Of a stretch of 64,000 bases of DNA, positions 8,118 through 17,127 are shown in pieces. The notes under the pieces were generated by a model. It saw only the letters and a list, made by a program, of their open reading frames with translations. It searched no databases and was not told where the DNA came from. The DNA comes from Streptomyces sp. MspMP-M5 (lineage in GTDB: Bacteria; Actinomycetota; Actinomycetes; Streptomycetales; Streptomycetaceae). The stretch covers positions 38,408 through 102,407 of the forward strand of contig NZ_KB891892.1 of the NCBI RefSeq assembly GCF_000373585.1, written 5' to 3'. How positions within the stretch are numbered: the first letter of the stretch is position 1; each line of letters begins with the position of its first letter. Position numbers and translations under genes: made by a program.

Positions 8118-8281
8118 CCGTGGTCGTCCAGGTCATTGCTACCCACATCAGCCGCCCTACGGTGTCCATGCCGCACCAATGGCCACAATGGGACGTGATT
8201 CACACCGAGCCGCACCCGCCGAAGGAATCCACCGATCTGCACACTACGAAGGCTTTGCCTCCGCGAAATACGGATTTCACC

Positions 8282-9499
8282 TCACATTCCCTGGCCATTG
8301 GTGGAGAAATGGTCGGCCAACTCCTGTGACAATGCGGGCACATTGACGGGTACGCCGTTGGCACGCAGCGATGCGGTGGCGGCACAGCCGGCCGCCACCG
8401 CCTGCCGGGCCGCCACCGGTGAGGTGAGCGTGTGCCCGCCGTCGCGTACGAAGCCCACGAATTCGGCCATCAGTCGCGGGTCGGCCCCGCCGTGCCCGCC
8501 GTCGTCCGAGGGCACCTCGACGACCAGATCGGCGTCCGCGCGATAGCCGCTGCGCCGGCCGTTCCACACCTTGACCACCGCCCCCTCGGTGTCACCGAAG
8601 TTCTCCAGCCGCCCGTGGGTGCCGATGACGGTGTAGTTGCGCCAGTAGTCGGGCGTGTAGTGGCACTGCTCGTACGTGGCGAACACCCCGTTGTCCAGGC
8701 GCATGGTCATCATCGACAGGTCCTCGACGTCGACCACGTCGTTCAGGCCGGTCAGGGAGGTGGGTGGCCAGTTGTTCTCGGGATCGAACCACTCGGCCAG
8801 CGTCCGCTCGCCCTGCCCGCCCCGCGCGGTGATGTCGCCGTAGACGGTCAGCCCGCCCATCGCCTGGGCCCGCACGGTGTAGCCGCCGGCCAGCCAGTGG
8901 ATCACATCCAGGTCATGCGCCCCCTTCTGCAGCAGCAGACCGGTGGTCCGACGCCGGTCCGCGTGCCAGTCCTTGAAGTAGAAGTCCCCGCCGTGGCCGA
9001 CGAAATGACGGCACCAGACGGCCTTGACCTCGCCGATGGTGCCCTTGCGGACCAGGTCGCGCATGGTCCGGATGACCGGCATGTGCCGCATGTTGTGGCC
9101 GACGTAGAGCCGGGTGCCGGTGCGTCGCGCCGTCTCCAGTACGCGGTCGCATCCGGCGGTGGTGATCGCCAGGGGCTTGTCGACGAACACCGCGACGCCG
9201 GCCGTCAGGAAGTCGACGGCCAGCTGCTCGTGGGTGTCGTCCGGCGTCGTCAGGATCACCCCGTCCAGCCCCGCATCGAGCAACGGGCGGTGGTCGGCGT
9301 ACCGCTCGGCCCCCGGGTACAGTTCCCGGCTTCCTTCCCGGCGAGCCGCGACCGGGTCGCACACCGCCACCACCCGCGCCCGCAGACGCTCCTCGGCCAC
9401 ATGCCCGCCGAGCGTCCCACGCATCCCGAGCCCCACCACGGCGAGCCGCAGCTCCTCCGAAGTCGGTGACGTCTCTTGATCCTCGGACGCCTCAGACAC
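8282..9499 (-). CDS. Gfo/Idh/MocA family oxidoreductase
   Basis: This 405-residue NAD(P)-dependent sugar or inositol-type dehydrogenase has a Rossmann motif GLGMRG (23-28). A DKPLA motif at about 115 replaces the usual EKP, with the conserved Lys kept, and a C-terminal alpha/beta domain includes GAHDLDVIHWL with the catalytic His. Start GTG 9499 is preferred because GGAGG lies 8 nt upstream; an alternative ATG at 9571 with GAAGGA would add 24 poorly conserved residues. It is divergent from a DUF2264 gene, a pairing that points to breakdown or processing of a plant or microbial polysaccharide. The substrate is not known. Confidence 0.88.
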   Translation of the reverse strand: MSEASEDQETSPTSEELRLAVVGLGMRGTLGGHVAEERLRARVVAVCDPVAARREGSRELYPGAERYADHRPLLDAGLDGVILTTPDDTHEQLAVDFLTAGVAVFVDKPLAITTAGCDRVLETARRTGTRLYVGHNMRHMPVIRTMRDLVRKGTIGEVKAVWCRHFVGHGGDFYFKDWHADRRRTTGLLLQKGAHDLDVIHWLAGGYTVRAQAMGGLTVYGDITARGGQGERTLAEWFDPENNWPPTSLTGLNDVVDVEDLSMMTMRLDNGVFATYEQCHYTPDYWRNYTVIGTHGRLENFGDTEGAVVKVWNGRRSGYRADADLVVEVPSDDGGHGGADPRLMAEFVGFVRDGGHTLTSPVAARQAVAAGCAATASLRANGVPVNVPALSQELADHFSTNGQGM

Positions 9500-9770
9500 G
9501 TCCAACTCCTCCTGATTTCCCCTCACTTGACGGTCGTTCGGTTCCTGCTCCGTACTGCTGGACAACCTCATCAGCCTTTCCTTCGAAGGACGTCGACGGG
9601 TCGGCCGGCGTGCGAGGCAGCTGGCCCGGGGCTCCCGCGTCCCGTCCGTTTCGGGTGCTTGTGGCCTTCGCCGGCAGGCGGCCATGCTGACGCGGGGCAC
9701 ACCCGACACCTGCCGCACGGCGACCCGACGACCACCACACCACCGCAGAGCACCGGACTCAAGGAGCCCC

Positions 9771-11891
9771 ATGCCGCGTACGAGCGGGACCGGACCGTCA
9801 CTGCCACCTGAGGACCGCACGCTCTCGCCCTTCACGGGATACGGTCGCGCGCACTGGCTGGCCCTCGCCGACCGGTTGCTGACGGACGCGCACCGGTTCG
9901 CCTCGCCGTCCGGCGCACGCCTCGTGCTGCCCGGCAGGCCGTCGTCCTCCGGCACCGATTCCGACCAACTCGAAGGCTTCGCCCGTACGTTCCTCCTGCT
10001 GGCCTTCCGCACCGCGGGCTGCGCAGGACAGGCGCCTGCCGGCCTGCTCCAGCGCTACGCGGCGGGCATCGGCGCCGGCACCGACCCCGGACATTCCGAG
10101 GCGTGGCCGGCACTCGGCCAGGAGTGCCGGCAGACCCTCGTCGAGGCGTGCTCCCTGGCCCTGGGGCTGCACCTGACGCGGCCGTGGTTGTGGGATCAGC
10201 TGCCGGACGGGGTGCAGGAGCGGGTCGTCACGTGGTTGCAGGGTGCCTGGGGGCTGCGGATACCCGACAACAACTGGCACATGTTCCGGGTGATCGTCGG
10301 CGAGTTCCTGGCGAGTGTCGGAGCCGCCCACGACCGCGCCGCGATGGACGACGACCTGGCACGTATCGAGCAGTTCTACGTCGGCGACGGCTGGTACCGC
10401 GATGGCGGCGACGCCCGCACCGCCGACAACTTCGACCACTACAACGGCTGGGCCCTGCACACCTACCCCCTCCTGTGGTCCTCGATGGCCGGCGAGCGTG
10501 CCACGGATCGAATGGATCGAACGACCCTCAAGGCGCGACTGCGGCGCTTCCTCACCGACTACGCGCTGTTCTTCGGCGCGGACGGCGCCCCCGTGCACCA
10601 GGGCCGCTCGCTGATCTACCGGTTCGCGGCGGCCACCGCCCCGTGGCTGGGCGCACTGGTCGACGCGACCCCGCTCGGACCGGGCCAGACCCGGCGACTG
10701 GCCAGTGGTGCCCTGCGGCACTTCACCGACCGCGGTTTCCGTGACCGGAACGGCATCCCCACCCTCGGCTGGTACGGGCCGTACCCACCACTGGTGCAGG
10801 GTTACTCCGGCCCGGCGTCCCCGTACTGGCTCGCCAAGGCATTCCTCGGCCTGCTGCTGCCGGCCGACCACCCGTGCTGGACGGAGCCGGAGGAGCCGCT
10901 GCCCGTCGAACGGGGCGACCGGATCCGGGCCCTGCCCGTCCCCGGCTTCCTGATCTCGGCGACCCGCGCGGACGGCGTGGTGCGGCTCCTCAACCACGGC
11001 AGCGACAACTACGCGACGGCCGACGACGGTGGCGACCAGGCGCGGGGCCGCCGGGCGGCAGGCCGTTACACGGCGATCCGGACAACCGGGGATCCGCTCT
11101 ACTCGCGGTTCGCCTACTCCACGGCGACCGGCCCGTGCCACCTGGCCGACGCATCCCCTCGTCTCCTGGCCGACAACCACGTGGCGCTCCACCACCCCGA
11201 GCTGGGCCTGTCCCGCCGCACGCGCATCCACCGCCTGCACTTCCACGACCACTGTGCCGCGTCCTGGCACCAACCTGCCTGGCATCGACCAGCGCGGCAG
11301 CATCTCGCTCGCCAAGAAGTTCGAGCGGACCGGCATGACTGGACAGACACCGAGGCCCGGATCGAGACCGCGAGCGTGGTCTGGGGCGCGTTCGAACTGC
11401 GCGCCCATCTCGTCGATGCGCCCCCGTACCTGCCGCTGCACGACAGCGGGTGGCAGCTCGCGGGGGACCGGCCCCCGCGCGTCCGGTTCGTCGACCACCG
11501 GGCCGAAGCCGCCGCCGACAACGGCCTGACCAGCACATTCGTCTCCCTCGCCGGCCATACGCGGCTCGACGTGGCGACCGCGGAGGGCACCAGCGCCTTC
11601 GGCCGGTACACCGCCGTCCCGTATGCCGTCGGCCGGCGCGCGACGGCCCGGACTGTGCACGTCGCCCTGGTCGGTCTCACCGGCCGTGGCGCGGACCCCA
11701 TGCCTCCGGTCGTACGATGCACCGTCGAGGGGACCACCGTCATCGCCGGTTTTCCCGGCGGTACTTGGGTGGTGGTGGCGCTCGGCGCGGAGCCGGCACG
11801 TTCGCCGACGGTGGGCGGGGTGCCGCTGACCGGGCCGGTGCGGTACGCCCGGGTTTCCCCGGATGAGGAACCGGTGATCGTTCGCGACTGA
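9771..11891 (+). CDS. DUF2264 domain-containing protein, putative polysaccharide-degrading enzyme
   Basis: The 706-residue protein has the DUF2264 architecture: an N-terminal alpha/alpha-toroid-like half with aromatic motifs (NNWHMFRVIVGEF, GWYRDGGDARTADNFDHYNGWALH, about residues 170-235) and a beta-rich C-terminal half. The family is uncharacterised but resembles (alpha/alpha)n barrel glycoside hydrolases and lyases. No signal peptide is visible, so it would act inside the cell on imported oligosaccharides. ATG 9771 follows AAGGAG by 4 nt. It is divergent from the Gfo/Idh gene with a shared 270-bp promoter region. Residues around 490-530 (genomic 11230-11360) are His/Arg-rich and atypical; a compensated frameshift there is possible but not shown. 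Confidence 0.8.
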   Translation: MPRTSGTGPSLPPEDRTLSPFTGYGRAHWLALADRLLTDAHRFASPSGARLVLPGRPSSSGTDSDQLEGFARTFLLLAFRTAGCAGQAPAGLLQRYAAGIGAGTDPGHSEAWPALGQECRQTLVEACSLALGLHLTRPWLWDQLPDGVQERVVTWLQGAWGLRIPDNNWHMFRVIVGEFLASVGAAHDRAAMDDDLARIEQFYVGDGWYRDGGDARTADNFDHYNGWALHTYPLLWSSMAGERATDRMDRTTLKARLRRFLTDYALFFGADGAPVHQGRSLIYRFAAATAPWLGALVDATPLGPGQTRRLASGALRHFTDRGFRDRNGIPTLGWYGPYPPLVQGYSGPASPYWLAKAFLGLLLPADHPCWTEPEEPLPVERGDRIRALPVPGFLISATRADGVVRLLNHGSDNYATADDGGDQARGRRAAGRYTAIRTTGDPLYSRFAYSTATGPCHLADASPRLLADNHVALHHPELGLSRRTRIHRLHFHDHCAASWHQPAWHRPARQHLARQEVRADRHDWTDTEARIETASVVWGAFELRAHLVDAPPYLPLHDSGWQLAGDRPPRVRFVDHRAEAAADNGLTSTFVSLAGHTRLDVATAEGTSAFGRYTAVPYAVGRRATARTVHVALVGLTGRGADPMPPVVRCTVEGTTVIAGFPGGTWVVVALGAEPARSPTVGGVPLTGPVRYARVSPDEEPVIVRD

Positions 11892-12127
11892 GGCCGGTGT
11901 CACCGCATGCACAAAGGTAATCAATTCATGGCCAGGCTTTTACAAACTGGTTGAAAGTATGTGCCACGCGGGTGAAGGTTCTGGACAAGTATGTTCTGGG
12001 ATCGAAATGGACGCGCCCGGGTATCGGGTGCGTCTCGGAGTGCGGGCGGCGGATTGCGTGGCCGACCGTCGCCCGTACGATGCCGGAACTCCGTCCATTC
12101 GCACCTCATCCGGAAGGCCACCGCGGA

Positions 12128-13078
12128 ATGCCCGTCTTCAGACGCCGCAAAGGCAGCCGTCCCCGCATGCTCCCCGAACTCGACGACGCCGCCCTGGGAC
12201 AGGTCAGGCGACGCGTCGAGACCTGCTGGGACCGCGGTTCGCTCGACACGCCTGTCATGGCCCTGATGGCGGACGTGCTCAGCGACGTCGGCGACGACTG
12301 GGATCGCAAAGCGCACCGTCTGCGCGTCCTGGCCGCGGCCGCGGGACGGGCCCTGCCCGGCATCTGGCGCGAGCACAACCCGCACAACCAGGACGCCCTG
12401 CTGCTGCATGCCTGGTCGGACCTGCTGCAGGCCCGCCAGGAAGGCTCCGCCGTCGACCTGGACGCCGCCCGGCAGACCTGCCACCGCGCGGCCGAACTCC
12501 TGCCCGCCGACCCCACGCCTTGGACCCTGCATCTGGCCATCCTCCGCCTGGAGCGCCGCCCGTCCGCCGAACTGGCCGCGATCTGGCGCGAGATCAAGGC
12601 CCGCGACCCGTGGAACCGGGAGGCCCACCTCCAGGCACTGGGCTACCTCTCGCCGGACGAGTGCGGCTCCAGCAGCCAGGTCCTCGACCTGCTCGACAGC
12701 GTCCGCTCCGCGATGCCCACCAACGCTCCCGCGGCCGGCCTGGAACTCACCGCCCTGGTCCGCAACCACCAGCGGACCATGGGCCCCGGAGGGGTCACGG
12801 CGCTTGGCGCGGGCGAGTTCTGGCGCCGGCACGACGCCGTGACGGTGCTCGACCACGCGGCGCACTACTGGCCGAGCCAGGGCTTCCTCCATCATGCGCA
12901 GGCACTCGCCGACCTGAACCTGCTGGCGTATGCGCTGATGAAGGCGGCGCGCCCCGGCGAGGCCGCGAACGTGCTGCGCGCCACCGGCGGTGTGGGGACG
13001 CCCTGGCCGTGGAACGCGGAGGGCGAGCCGCTGGAGCGGTTCTCCCACTACTACGCCCGCGCCCGGGAAAGCGAGTGA
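12128..13078 (+). CDS. Hypothetical protein, DUF4034-like
   Basis: The 316-residue product is alpha-helical and TPR-like, with LPELDDAALGQVRRRVE near the N-terminus, a GDDWDRKAHRLRVLA block, and PADPTPWTLHLAILRLERRP in the middle. These resemble the DUF4034 proteins that are common and uncharacterised in Streptomyces. There is no signal peptide or membrane span. ATG 12128 is chosen because GGAAGG is upstream and the basic leader MPVFRRRKG is typical; the frame runs open 59 codons further upstream without family character. The upstream 236 bp is relatively AT-rich and is probably its promoter region. Confidence 0.75.
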   Translation: MPVFRRRKGSRPRMLPELDDAALGQVRRRVETCWDRGSLDTPVMALMADVLSDVGDDWDRKAHRLRVLAAAAGRALPGIWREHNPHNQDALLLHAWSDLLQARQEGSAVDLDAARQTCHRAAELLPADPTPWTLHLAILRLERRPSAELAAIWREIKARDPWNREAHLQALGYLSPDECGSSSQVLDLLDSVRSAMPTNAPAAGLELTALVRNHQRTMGPGGVTALGAGEFWRRHDAVTVLDHAAHYWPSQGFLHHAQALADLNLLAYALMKAARPGEAANVLRATGGVGTPWPWNAEGEPLERFSHYYARARESE

Positions 13079-13131
13079 CGAAGGCCGGTGGGGTGCGTCA
13101 ACGTGGCAGTCGCCCGGCGGCGTTGAGGTAG

Positions 13132-13158
13132 CGCGGCCGGCGCGGCCGGCGCGGCCGG
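13132..13158. repeat. 9-bp tandem repeat, three copies
   Basis: CGCGGCCGG is repeated three times head to tail, in the 280-bp gap between the DUF4034-like gene and the next small gene. The rest of the gap shows no clear feature. Confidence 0.6.
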
Positions 13159-13359
13159 CGCAGGTTTCGCCGGTGAGCGGCGTCCGCCTCGATGACGCCG
13201 TATGCCGTCGCTCGCCACTGAGGCGCACGCCGCCACGGTGGGGTCACGCATACGACACATAGCCGGAACGAGTGGAATAACCGACTCTTTCCCGTGTCTC
13301 CCGAATGTCCCGATCTCTCCCAGGGGAATTTCTTCTCGGAAGAGCGTTGGGAGATCCGC

Positions 13360-13803
13360 ATGCGTCACACCGTCGACACCGGCCGCTCCGCGGCGTCCGG
13401 CGGTCGCCGCATGCTGTTTTTCCTGGGGCTGCTCGCCCTGCTGTTCGCTGCGCTCACCACCGGCTACGCCGACGCGGCGGACGTCCGGGCCGGCCGGTGC
13501 CCCACCCGCGTCGACGCTCCGTCCGTCACCAGTGCCGCGGACCGGATCTGCGACACCACGAGTCATGTGCTGACATCGACGGAGGGCATCGCTCACCACC
13601 ATCCGGGCAACGGCTTCCGGCGGTTGTGCCATGCCACCGCCTGCCATCTGCGTCACCACGTGCCGTCCGGGCCGAACGGCAAGGCCCTGCGGGAATCCCA
13701 TGTCGAAGAGCCCCTGGCCGCACCGGGACGCGCCGCTTTCTGGGCCGCCCTCCCGTCTGCCGCCACCGGCCTGCCCGCGCGGGTGACCGTTCTGCGCTGC
13801 TGA
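13360..13803 (+). CDS. Small exported or membrane-anchored hypothetical protein
   Basis: This 147-residue protein has a hydrophobic segment MLFFLGLLALLFAALTTGYADAA at about residues 18-40 that can act as a signal peptide (cleavage after ADA) or anchor. The mature part carries four cysteines (CPT, ICD, RLCHATACHL) and several histidines (AHHHP), suggesting disulphides or metal binding. ATG 13360 has GGGAG 6 nt upstream. I do not recognise a family; size and layout resemble other Streptomyces small exported proteins. Its neighbours are hypotheticals and give no clue. Confidence 0.6.
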   Translation: MRHTVDTGRSAASGGRRMLFFLGLLALLFAALTTGYADAADVRAGRCPTRVDAPSVTSAADRICDTTSHVLTSTEGIAHHHPGNGFRRLCHATACHLRHHVPSGPNGKALRESHVEEPLAAPGRAAFWAALPSAATGLPARVTVLRC

Positions 13804-13918
13804 GCGCGCCCGGCCGCGTACCACCATTCCCCGCGCGCCCCCGCACCACAGGGCCGAAGGGGAGGTCGCGGCCTGCCGCAGCAGCGTCCACGACATCCCG
13901 CACCGCAGGAGTTCCGGC

Positions 13919-14254
13919 ATGCCCGCCGACGTCTTCGCCGCCCTCGCCGCCCTCGTACGCGCCGAGGCCCACCGCACCGCACCCCGACCCGAGCCACGCC
14001 CACCGGCCGCCACCGCACCGACCGACCCGTGCACGTCACAGGACGCGTCCACACCACAGGATCCGTCCACACCACAGGATTCGCCCGTCTCCGTCTCCGT
14101 GCCCGCGCAGCCCGCATCACCACCGGCCGGACCGGACGACCCGGCCGTCGCCCCCGCGCTCCCGGCTCCGGTCGGCGGTGCGGAGGCGCCGCAGCAGTTC
14201 CGTGTCGGGCGGTCGGGCGGTAGGTGGTGGGGGCGCCGCCGTGGGGGAAGGTGA
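13919..14254 (+). CDS. Pro/Ala-rich small hypothetical protein
   Basis: The 111-residue reading frame starts at ATG 13919 with GGAG 7 nt upstream. The N-terminal 20 residues (MPADVFAALAALVRAEAHRT) could be a short helix. The rest is Pro/Ala/Thr/Ser-rich and disordered, with a short repeat (ASTPQD, PSTPQD), and ends in an Arg/Gly-rich tail. Codon usage in such a Pro-rich stretch is not strong proof of coding, so the gene could be spurious. It fits the gap between two plus-strand genes and has a ribosome site. Confidence 0.45.
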   Translation: MPADVFAALAALVRAEAHRTAPRPEPRPPAATAPTDPCTSQDASTPQDPSTPQDSPVSVSVPAQPASPPAGPDDPAVAPALPAPVGGAEAPQQFRVGRSGGRWWGRRRGGR

Positions 14255-14460
14255 GCGCCTCCGTGGCTGACGGCTGGACATTTCGACTGCCCGGGAGGGA
14301 ACTGCCGTTACCAGGGCGAGGGTTGGGCGCCGACGGGCGTTGTCAGTGCGCTGTGTCACGATCGTAGACGTCGGGTCGGTGCGTACGGACCGCTGCGCAG
14401 CAGGCCCGCGCGCAGACACCGCATTCCCGCCCGTCCACACCGCCGTGAAGGGACCCGACC

Positions 14461-17070
14461 GTGAGCGACAGCTCCCGCTCCGCGCTTCGTCTCGCGTTGC
14501 GCCTCGCCGATCCGGCCACCGCCGACGCGCTTGCCGAGCGCATGCGGCCGCAGCTGTTGGCCCTGCTCTCCGACCGGTTGGGCCTCCCTCGGGAGTTGGT
14601 GGGCGAACTCCTCGGTGGGGAGGATGCCGGACGGCTGCGGGCGCTCCTGGAGGAGGACCCGGTCGAATGGCTCGCCACGGCGGCTGGGACGGGAGATCCG
14701 GTCCTCGGCCCGGCGCTGTGGCGTGCGGAATACCGCGACGACGACGGGAGCAAGAACCGCGCGGTGGAGGAGGCGCCGGGGCTGCTGGCGATCCTGCTGG
14801 AGGCCGCCGACTTCATGGATGATCGCTGGTACGCCGAAGACGGCCTGCTCAACATGGTCTACGAAGCCGAGGGGGCCATGATGGTCCCCGCCCTGACCAG
14901 TGGGGCCGCAGGGCTCTCCATGGATCTCCTCGCCGCTTTCAACCCGTACCTCCCGCCGCCGGCCGTCGTCGACGCCTGTCTGAGCCTGTTCGCCCTCTGG
15001 GGCACCACCGCGGCCCTTGAGGAATTCCTGCGCATGCACGAGGACGTACCGCTGCTCAGCCACTGGCATCCGTGGCTGCCGGACATGCTGCGCGCCGCCC
15101 TCGCGGTCCCCGACCCGGAGACGTACCTCCGGGGGCACCGGGCCACGGAGGAGTGGACCGACCCGGAGCACCTGTACGCCTTGGCGAGGGTGCGCTGCGG
15201 ATGCCCTGGCCTCACAGCCAGGCCCGACGGCCTGGACTGGGCGCTGATCCGGCGGGAGCACGAGCGCCTGTCCTTCCACCGGGACAACCTCCCTGCGGAC
15301 GACACCGGCCGGGCGGTCACCCCGCTGCTCCTGCTCACCCAGTGGGAGGGGTGTCCCGCCCATCTGCTGTGGGAGAGCTTCCGGGCCGATCCGGTCGAGA
15401 CCGCCAAGTACGCCGCGGAGCTCCCGTTCGAGGCGTTCACGGTGTTGTGGACCGACCGCGAGGAGCGCAACGGGGTGTTGTACCACGCCCTGGAGCGCGG
15501 CATCCTCGCTGGGCGGCTGCCCGTGAAGCGGGTGCTGGCCGAGGTGGGTCCGGCCGAGGCGGTCCTGGCGCATCTCCCGCTCGACCACGGCCCGACCAGG
15601 AAGGCACTCACGGATCTGCTGGACGCGCTCGGCCCGGACCCCGTCAACTGGCTGACGTTCTATGCCCGGCTGAGCACGGCCTTCGGAAGCGTCACTGAAC
15701 TCGTCGCGGACGTCACCGCGATGGACGCCGCTGCAAGGGACGTCACGGCGACGGAAGCCACCGTGACGAACGTGACCGCCACGGACGCCAACGCGACCGA
15801 TGCCCGCATGCAGCGTCACAAGAGTTGGCCACGGCCGGCCCCGGCGCAGTTCCCGGCCGAGCAACCCGACGGTGCCCGGTCGGCCTACCTCAAGGCACTG
15901 GCGTGCGCCTCCGAGGAGGCCCAACTCGCCGTCGTGCCCCACTTCGACGAGCGGGCCGTGCAGCACCTCCTCGTCTTCGGCAACCCGTCCCCGGCGGTCC
16001 GCGAGACGGTGGTGGCCGCCCACGGCCCCTCCGCCCAGGTGGCGATGGCCGGCAGCCGCGCTCTCTCCGAGGAGAAGGTGCGCTCTCTCCTGGATCTCGA
16101 CGAGCCGGCGGTGGACGCCATGTTGTTCCGGTTCGGCCCCCTCGACCGGACCGAACACGAGCGGCTGCTGGCCGGCCGCCTGCGGGCCGGCGGCAGTCGG
16201 GAAACGGTCTCCGGGGAACTGCTCGCGGCCCTGGACGACCCCGACGCCGTCTACGACCGCGCCCAGTTGGCGGCCGGTCTGGGGTCAGGGGATCTCGGGG
16301 TGGCCCACAGGGTCCTGGCGCGGCTGCGGCCGCTCCATCTGCCGGCCTCGCGGCTGCGGCTGCTGGTCGCCGTCTGGGAGCGCGGCGGGCCCGACGCGGT
16401 CCGCGAGATCCTGGCGACGGACCACCTCCCGACCGCCCTCCGGGACCGCACGGAGCGGCAGTTGGCGTCGCCACACGGCCTGGCGGAGCTGCGCTCCCAG
16501 CTCGCCGAGGCGGAGTCGCCGGCGGCGCTGCTGGCGTATCTCACCGAGCCGGCCGGCCGGCCCCGGGAGCGTTTGCAGCAGCTCCGCGGTGAGGGGGTCA
16601 TGCCACCCTGGCAGGCGCTCGGCGCGGCGCGCGACGCCGGGACGCTCCCCGACGAACTGCTCGACGCCCTGGTGGAGCTTCCCGACTGCCCCCGGGCGCT
16701 GTTGCTGGCCGCGTTGGAGAAGACGCCGGTGTGCGGAGCGGACTGGATACGTGCCGCGCTCGTCGGCGGCCGGCTCACCCACACCGACGTCCTCATGCAT
16801 GCGGCTCCCGCCCGCGCCGCCCTGCACACCCTCCAGCAGTACCCCGACGAGCGGCCCGGCGCCGCGCCCCACGAAGACGCGTCCCACGGCGACGAGCGTC
16901 ACGACGCCGGCCCGCAGCCGGTGTGCGTCCAGGCAGAGCTGCTCACCCGAGAGCATCTGGGGACAGACATCGATGCCTGGGGCCGCTGCCTCCAACTGCT
17001 GCCGACTTTCGTGGGGACTCTCCCCGAACTCCTGGCGACGGCCAACGCCCCTATGCCCCAGGGGATATGA
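14461..17070 (+). CDS. Large uncharacterised protein
   Basis: This 869-residue soluble protein has no family I recognise. It is predominantly helical with Leu-rich repeats of paired helices, reminiscent of HEAT-like scaffolds; no enzymatic motif is visible. Residues about 415-445 are a low-complexity linker made of DVTATDA-like repeats that splits the protein into two helical halves, followed by a basic stretch (MQRHKSWPRP). A second polar, His/Asp-rich insert is near residues 800-820. The start is GTG 14461 with GAAGGGA upstream. It converges on the S8 protease gene, with a hairpin between them. Confidence 0.75.
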   Translation: MSDSSRSALRLALRLADPATADALAERMRPQLLALLSDRLGLPRELVGELLGGEDAGRLRALLEEDPVEWLATAAGTGDPVLGPALWRAEYRDDDGSKNRAVEEAPGLLAILLEAADFMDDRWYAEDGLLNMVYEAEGAMMVPALTSGAAGLSMDLLAAFNPYLPPPAVVDACLSLFALWGTTAALEEFLRMHEDVPLLSHWHPWLPDMLRAALAVPDPETYLRGHRATEEWTDPEHLYALARVRCGCPGLTARPDGLDWALIRREHERLSFHRDNLPADDTGRAVTPLLLLTQWEGCPAHLLWESFRADPVETAKYAAELPFEAFTVLWTDREERNGVLYHALERGILAGRLPVKRVLAEVGPAEAVLAHLPLDHGPTRKALTDLLDALGPDPVNWLTFYARLSTAFGSVTELVADVTAMDAAARDVTATEATVTNVTATDANATDARMQRHKSWPRPAPAQFPAEQPDGARSAYLKALACASEEAQLAVVPHFDERAVQHLLVFGNPSPAVRETVVAAHGPSAQVAMAGSRALSEEKVRSLLDLDEPAVDAMLFRFGPLDRTEHERLLAGRLRAGGSRETVSGELLAALDDPDAVYDRAQLAAGLGSGDLGVAHRVLARLRPLHLPASRLRLLVAVWERGGPDAVREILATDHLPTALRDRTERQLASPHGLAELRSQLAEAESPAALLAYLTEPAGRPRERLQQLRGEGVMPPWQALGAARDAGTLPDELLDALVELPDCPRALLLAALEKTPVCGADWIRAALVGGRLTHTDVLMHAAPARAALHTLQQYPDERPGAAPHEDASHGDERHDAGPQPVCVQAELLTREHLGTDIDAWGRCLQLLPTFVGTLPELLATANAPMPQGI

Positions 17071-17093
17071 CCGCCCGGTGGCCGCACGGGCGG
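17071..17093. terminator. Hairpin between convergent genes
   Basis: CCGCCCG (17071-17077) and CGGGCGG (17087-17093) form a 7-bp stem with a 9-nt loop, immediately after the stop of the large hypothetical gene and before the protease stop. Confidence 0.5.
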
Positions 17094-17127
17094 CGCAGCG
17101 GGCGGTCCGGCCCCGTGGGCGGCCGCC

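Noticed and set aside
11230..11360. Possible compensated frameshift inside the DUF2264 gene, where another frame reads GTNLPGIDQRGSISLAKKFE
   Set aside because: The main frame stays open and resumes family-like sequence; the alternative frame shows no recognisable domain. Left as a note in the gene entry.
12801..13158. GGCCGG-rich repeat region as a CRISPR-like or origin-like array
   Set aside because: Units are only 9 bp, three copies, without spacers; simple sequence slippage explains it.
13255..13359. GGAAT-type sigma-factor promoter upstream of the small exported protein
   Set aside because: A GGAAT word is present but no matching -10 at the expected distance; too weak to report.
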